Of a stretch of 64,000 nt of DNA, positions 61,722 to 64,000 are shown in pieces. Made by a program: the position numbers and the translations under genes. The DNA is from Oceanicola sp. 22II-s10i (GTDB lineage Bacteria; Pseudomonadota; Alphaproteobacteria; Rhodobacterales; Rhodobacteraceae). Below the pieces are notes generated by a model. That model did not search any database. It was not told where the DNA came from and worked only from the letters and a program-made list of their open reading frames with translations. The stretch is taken from contig NZ_AQQU01000001.1 of the NCBI RefSeq assembly GCF_002210105.1, positions 1,028,501 to 1,092,500 on the forward strand, given 5' to 3'. Within the stretch, counting starts at the first letter, position 1, and each line of letters opens with the position of its first letter.

Positions 61722-63464
61722 ATGACACGTCCCGAAAGACCTTCGGCCAGACGCGGTCGATTCCTCGACCGTCTGCACGCACGGCTGAGCGTCCTGTCGC
61801 GCCCCGTCACCACCTTCGTGTCCCAGCCCGAACCCCGCACCATCGGCAGTTTCGCCAAGGGGCGGCAGCTGCTGGTCGGGAATTACCTGTTCGCGGGCAG
61901 CCTCGTGTCCGACCCCGACAACGGAATCTGGGACATCGAGCCGCCCGATCTGGCCTTCGAGGAAGAGATCCACGGCTTTTCCTGGCTCGACGACCTTGCC
62001 GCGGTCGGTGACGCCAATGCGCGGGACCGGGCGCAGACTTGGCTCTGGCAGTGGATCGAGCGCTACGGGCGCGGACACGGACCGGGCTGGGTGCCCGACC
62101 TGGCCGGTCGGCGTCTGATCCGCTGGGTGACGCACGCGCTGTTCCTGCAGCGCAGCCTGGACAGCGAACGCAGCCGCGCCTTCTACCGCTCGCTCGGGCA
62201 GCAGACGATCTTCCTCGGCCGTCGCTGGAAAAGCGCGGGCACGGGCCTGCCCCGGTTCGAGGCCCTGACCGGCATGATCTATGCCGGGCTGTCGCTGGAG
62301 GGGATGGAGAAATATGTCGACATCGCCCTGCCTGCGCTCGCCCGCGAATGCGAGGCGCGGGTGGACGATCAGGGGGGCATCCCGACCCGCAACCCCGAGG
62401 AGCTGCTGGAGGTCTTCACCCTGCTGACATGGGCTGCCGCGATCCTCGTCGACACCGACCGCAAGGTCCCGGATGCCCAGACCTCCGCGATAGAGCGCAT
62501 CGCCCCGACGCTGCGCACCCTGCGCCATGCCGACGGCGCGCTTGCGCGGTTCCACGGCGGCGGCAAGGGGCTGGAGGGGCGGCTGGATCACGCGCTGGCA
62601 CAAAGCGGGGTCAAGGGGCGGCACGCCGACGGGCTGGCCATGGGCTATGCGCGGATCAGTTCCGGGCGCACCAGCATCATCATCGACGCCAGCGAAGCGC
62701 CGCAGGGGCGGGCGAGTTACAACGCCCATGCCTCGACGCTGGCGTTCGAACTGACCTCGGGGCGCAGGCCGCTGATCGTCAACTGCGGCTCCGGCGTCAG
62801 CTTCGGCGCGGAGTGGCGGCGGGCCGGTCGCGCGACGCCCAGCCATTCGACGCTGTCGCTCGAGGGGCTGTCCTCGGCCCGCGTCGTCCCGGCGAAAAAG
62901 GACGAAGGCCGCGAGATGCTGATCGACGGGCCCAAACGGGTGCCCATCCAGATCAGCCAGGCCAGCGACGGGCTGCGGTTCGAGGGCGGGCACGATGCCT
63001 ATGTCGAAGGCTTCGGCCTGACCCATGCCCGGCGGCTGGAACTGACCTTCGACGGGCGCGGCATGGCGGGCGAGGATATGCTGCTGGCGCTGGAGGAGGC
63101 GGACAAGCGGCGTTTCGACAAGGCGATGGACGCGGTGCGGCTGGCGGGGCTGCCCTATCAGGTCCGGTTCCACCTGCATCCGGAAGTGGATGCCGAGATC
63201 GACCTTGGTGGATCTGCGGTGTCGCTGGCGCTGCGGTCGGGCGAGATCTGGATCTTCCGCCATGACGGCCGCACACAAATGCGGCTTGACCCTTCGGTCT
63301 ATCTCGAAAAGAACCGGCTCAAACCGCGTGCGACCAAACAGATCGTTCTGTCCGGCCGCGCGATAGAGTATGCGACCCGCGTCCGCTGGTCCCTCGCCAA
63401 GGCGCAGGAGACACCCGTCTCCATCCGCGACCTGACGCGGGACGAGGCGGACCAGAACGCCTGA
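61722..63464 (+). CDS. Heparinase II/III-like protein
   Basis: A 580-residue protein with an N-terminal alpha/alpha-toroid half (about 1-310, WLDDLAAVGDANARDRAQTWLWQWIE, FEALTGMIYAGLSLEGMEKY) and a C-terminal beta-rich half holding the heparinase II/III pattern YNAHASTLAFELTSGRRPLIVNCGSG and RAGRATPSHSTLSLEG. No signal peptide, so it appears cytosolic, which is unexpected for a polysaccharide lyase. Its substrate is unknown. Between rsmB and purH on the same strand, 96 and 27 bp from them. Confidence 0.83.
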   Translation: MTRPERPSARRGRFLDRLHARLSVLSRPVTTFVSQPEPRTIGSFAKGRQLLVGNYLFAGSLVSDPDNGIWDIEPPDLAFEEEIHGFSWLDDLAAVGDANARDRAQTWLWQWIERYGRGHGPGWVPDLAGRRLIRWVTHALFLQRSLDSERSRAFYRSLGQQTIFLGRRWKSAGTGLPRFEALTGMIYAGLSLEGMEKYVDIALPALARECEARVDDQGGIPTRNPEELLEVFTLLTWAAAILVDTDRKVPDAQTSAIERIAPTLRTLRHADGALARFHGGGKGLEGRLDHALAQSGVKGRHADGLAMGYARISSGRTSIIIDASEAPQGRASYNAHASTLAFELTSGRRPLIVNCGSGVSFGAEWRRAGRATPSHSTLSLEGLSSARVVPAKKDEGREMLIDGPKRVPIQISQASDGLRFEGGHDAYVEGFGLTHARRLELTFDGRGMAGEDMLLALEEADKRRFDKAMDAVRLAGLPYQVRFHLHPEVDAEIDLGGSAVSLALRSGEIWIFRHDGRTQMRLDPSVYLEKNRLKPRATKQIVLSGRAIEYATRVRWSLAKAQETPVSIRDLTRDEADQNA

Positions 63465-63491
63465 GACCGAAGCAAAGGGATATTCGATCCG

Positions 63492-64000
63492 ATGACCACC
63501 ACCGATACCGGCCTGCAACCGCTGCGCCGCGCGCTGATCTCCGTTTCCGACAAGACCGGGCTGGAGGACTTTGCCCGCGCGCTGGCCGATCGCGGGGTCG
63601 AGCTTCTGTCGACCGGCGGCACGGCCAAGGCGCTGCGCGATGCCGGGCTCAAGGTGCGGGACGTGTCCGAGGTGACCAAGTTTCCCGAGATGATGGATGG
63701 CCGGGTCAAGACGCTGCACCCGATGGTGCATGGCGGCCTGCTGGCGCTGCGCGACAATGACGGTCATGTCAGTGCGATGCTGCAGCACGGGATCGAGGCG
63801 ATCGACCTGCTGGTCGTCAACCTCTACCCGTTCGAGGAAACCGTCGCCAAGGGCGCGGATTACGAGACCTGCATCGAGAATATCGACATCGGCGGCCCGG
63901 CGATGATCCGCGCCGCGTCCAAGAACCACGCCTTCGTCAGCGTGGTCACGGATGTGCAGGACTACGCCGCGCTGCTGGACGAACTGGAAGCCAACGAGGG
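63492..64000 (+). CDS. purH: Bifunctional AICAR transformylase / IMP cyclohydrolase (3' end outside window)
   Basis: The last two steps of purine synthesis. Only the N-terminal 169 residues are in the window: the MGS-like IMP cyclohydrolase domain with [61 protein letters not shown] and [18 protein letters not shown]. Frame is open to the window edge. Start MTTTDTGLQ follows AAAGGGATATT. Confidence 0.95.
   Translation, partial: MTTTDTGLQPLRRALISVSDKTGLEDFARALADRGVELLSTGGTAKALRDAGLKVRDVSEVTKFPEMMDGRVKTLHPMVHGGLLALRDNDGHVSAMLQHGIEAIDLLVVNLYPFEETVAKGADYETCIENIDIGGPAMIRAASKNHAFVSVVTDVQDYAALLDELEANE

Noticed and set aside
59985..63929. Very long open frame on the minus strand (over 1,300 codons)
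   Set aside because: Apart from its last 61 codons (the DUF1674 gene) it lies opposite rsmB, the heparinase-like gene and purH, has low-complexity Arg/Gly/Pro-rich translation, and is explained by high GC content removing stop codons.

Overview
The window is a dense, GC-rich (mid-60s % by eye) chromosomal segment of an alphaproteobacterium, almost certainly a member of the Rhodobacterales (Roseobacter/Rhodobacter relatives). The pointers are a PetP/PetR regulator pair beside ilvE, an Irr-type Fur protein divergent from fabA-fabB-fabI, an alphaproteobacterial LexA box (GTTC-N7-GTTC) at imuB, a histone-deacetylase-like/xseB/ispA/dxs cluster, and a DUF1674 (SdhAF4-like) protein. No prophage, insertion sequence, CRISPR array or rRNA operon was seen. 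The window starts inside an MFS transporter gene and ends inside purH.

Layout. 1-5.9 kb: drug-efflux-type MFS gene (partial), rpmJ, tRNA-Val(GAC), an N-formylglutamate amidohydrolase, dinB with a DUF3237 gene, a Nudix hydrolase and pyrF. 5.9-12.2 kb: clpB behind a near-consensus heat-shock promoter, a 39-residue lipoprotein, irr, and the unsaturated fatty-acid genes fabA-fabB-fabI. 12.3-18.7 kb: a DUF1036 secreted protein, an aromatic/aspartate aminotransferase with a mercaptopyruvate sulfurtransferase, a stand-alone dihydrolipoamide-dehydrogenase-like flavoprotein, an AraC-MGMT fusion and an OmpA-like lipoprotein. 18.8-28.8 kb: a giant DUF2339 membrane protein, YggT, a thioesterase, EamA, VOC, MsrQ, GNAT, HU, AMP nucleosidase, a YeeZ-like SDR and ExoD. 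28.8-32.9 kb: isoprenoid precursor cluster (hdac-like, xseB, ispA, dxs). 33.5-40.9 kb: a putrescine uptake and breakdown locus (potF-potG-potH-potI, an FAD-dependent oxidase, and a divergent SpuC-type aminotransferase). 41-46.4 kb: rlmJ, the organic-peroxide pair ohrR/ohr with visible operators, ilvE, petP-petR and an MFS gene. 46.4-53.8 kb: EamA, matB (malonyl-CoA synthetase), an unrecognised outer-membrane-barrel candidate, msrB-msrA, and a two-gene amidoligase/class I glutamine-amidotransferase-like module. 53.9-64 kb: an acyl-CoA dehydrogenase, an orphan SOS-type imuB, cytochrome c', a phosphodiester-glycosidase-like protein, rbfA, dapB, rsmB, a heparinase II/III-like protein and purH.

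Most genes are housekeeping. The parts that most reward a second look are the amidoligase/C26 module (52105-53810), a three-copy family of intergenic elements that always follow a stop codon in the same polarity, a 62-bp inverted-repeat element inside the pot operon, the LexA box shared by an imuB lacking its usual imuA and dnaE2 partners, and two near-identical operator-like palindromes before an MFS gene that has no adjacent regulator. All functions are assigned by reading translated sequence and motifs; no database search was run.
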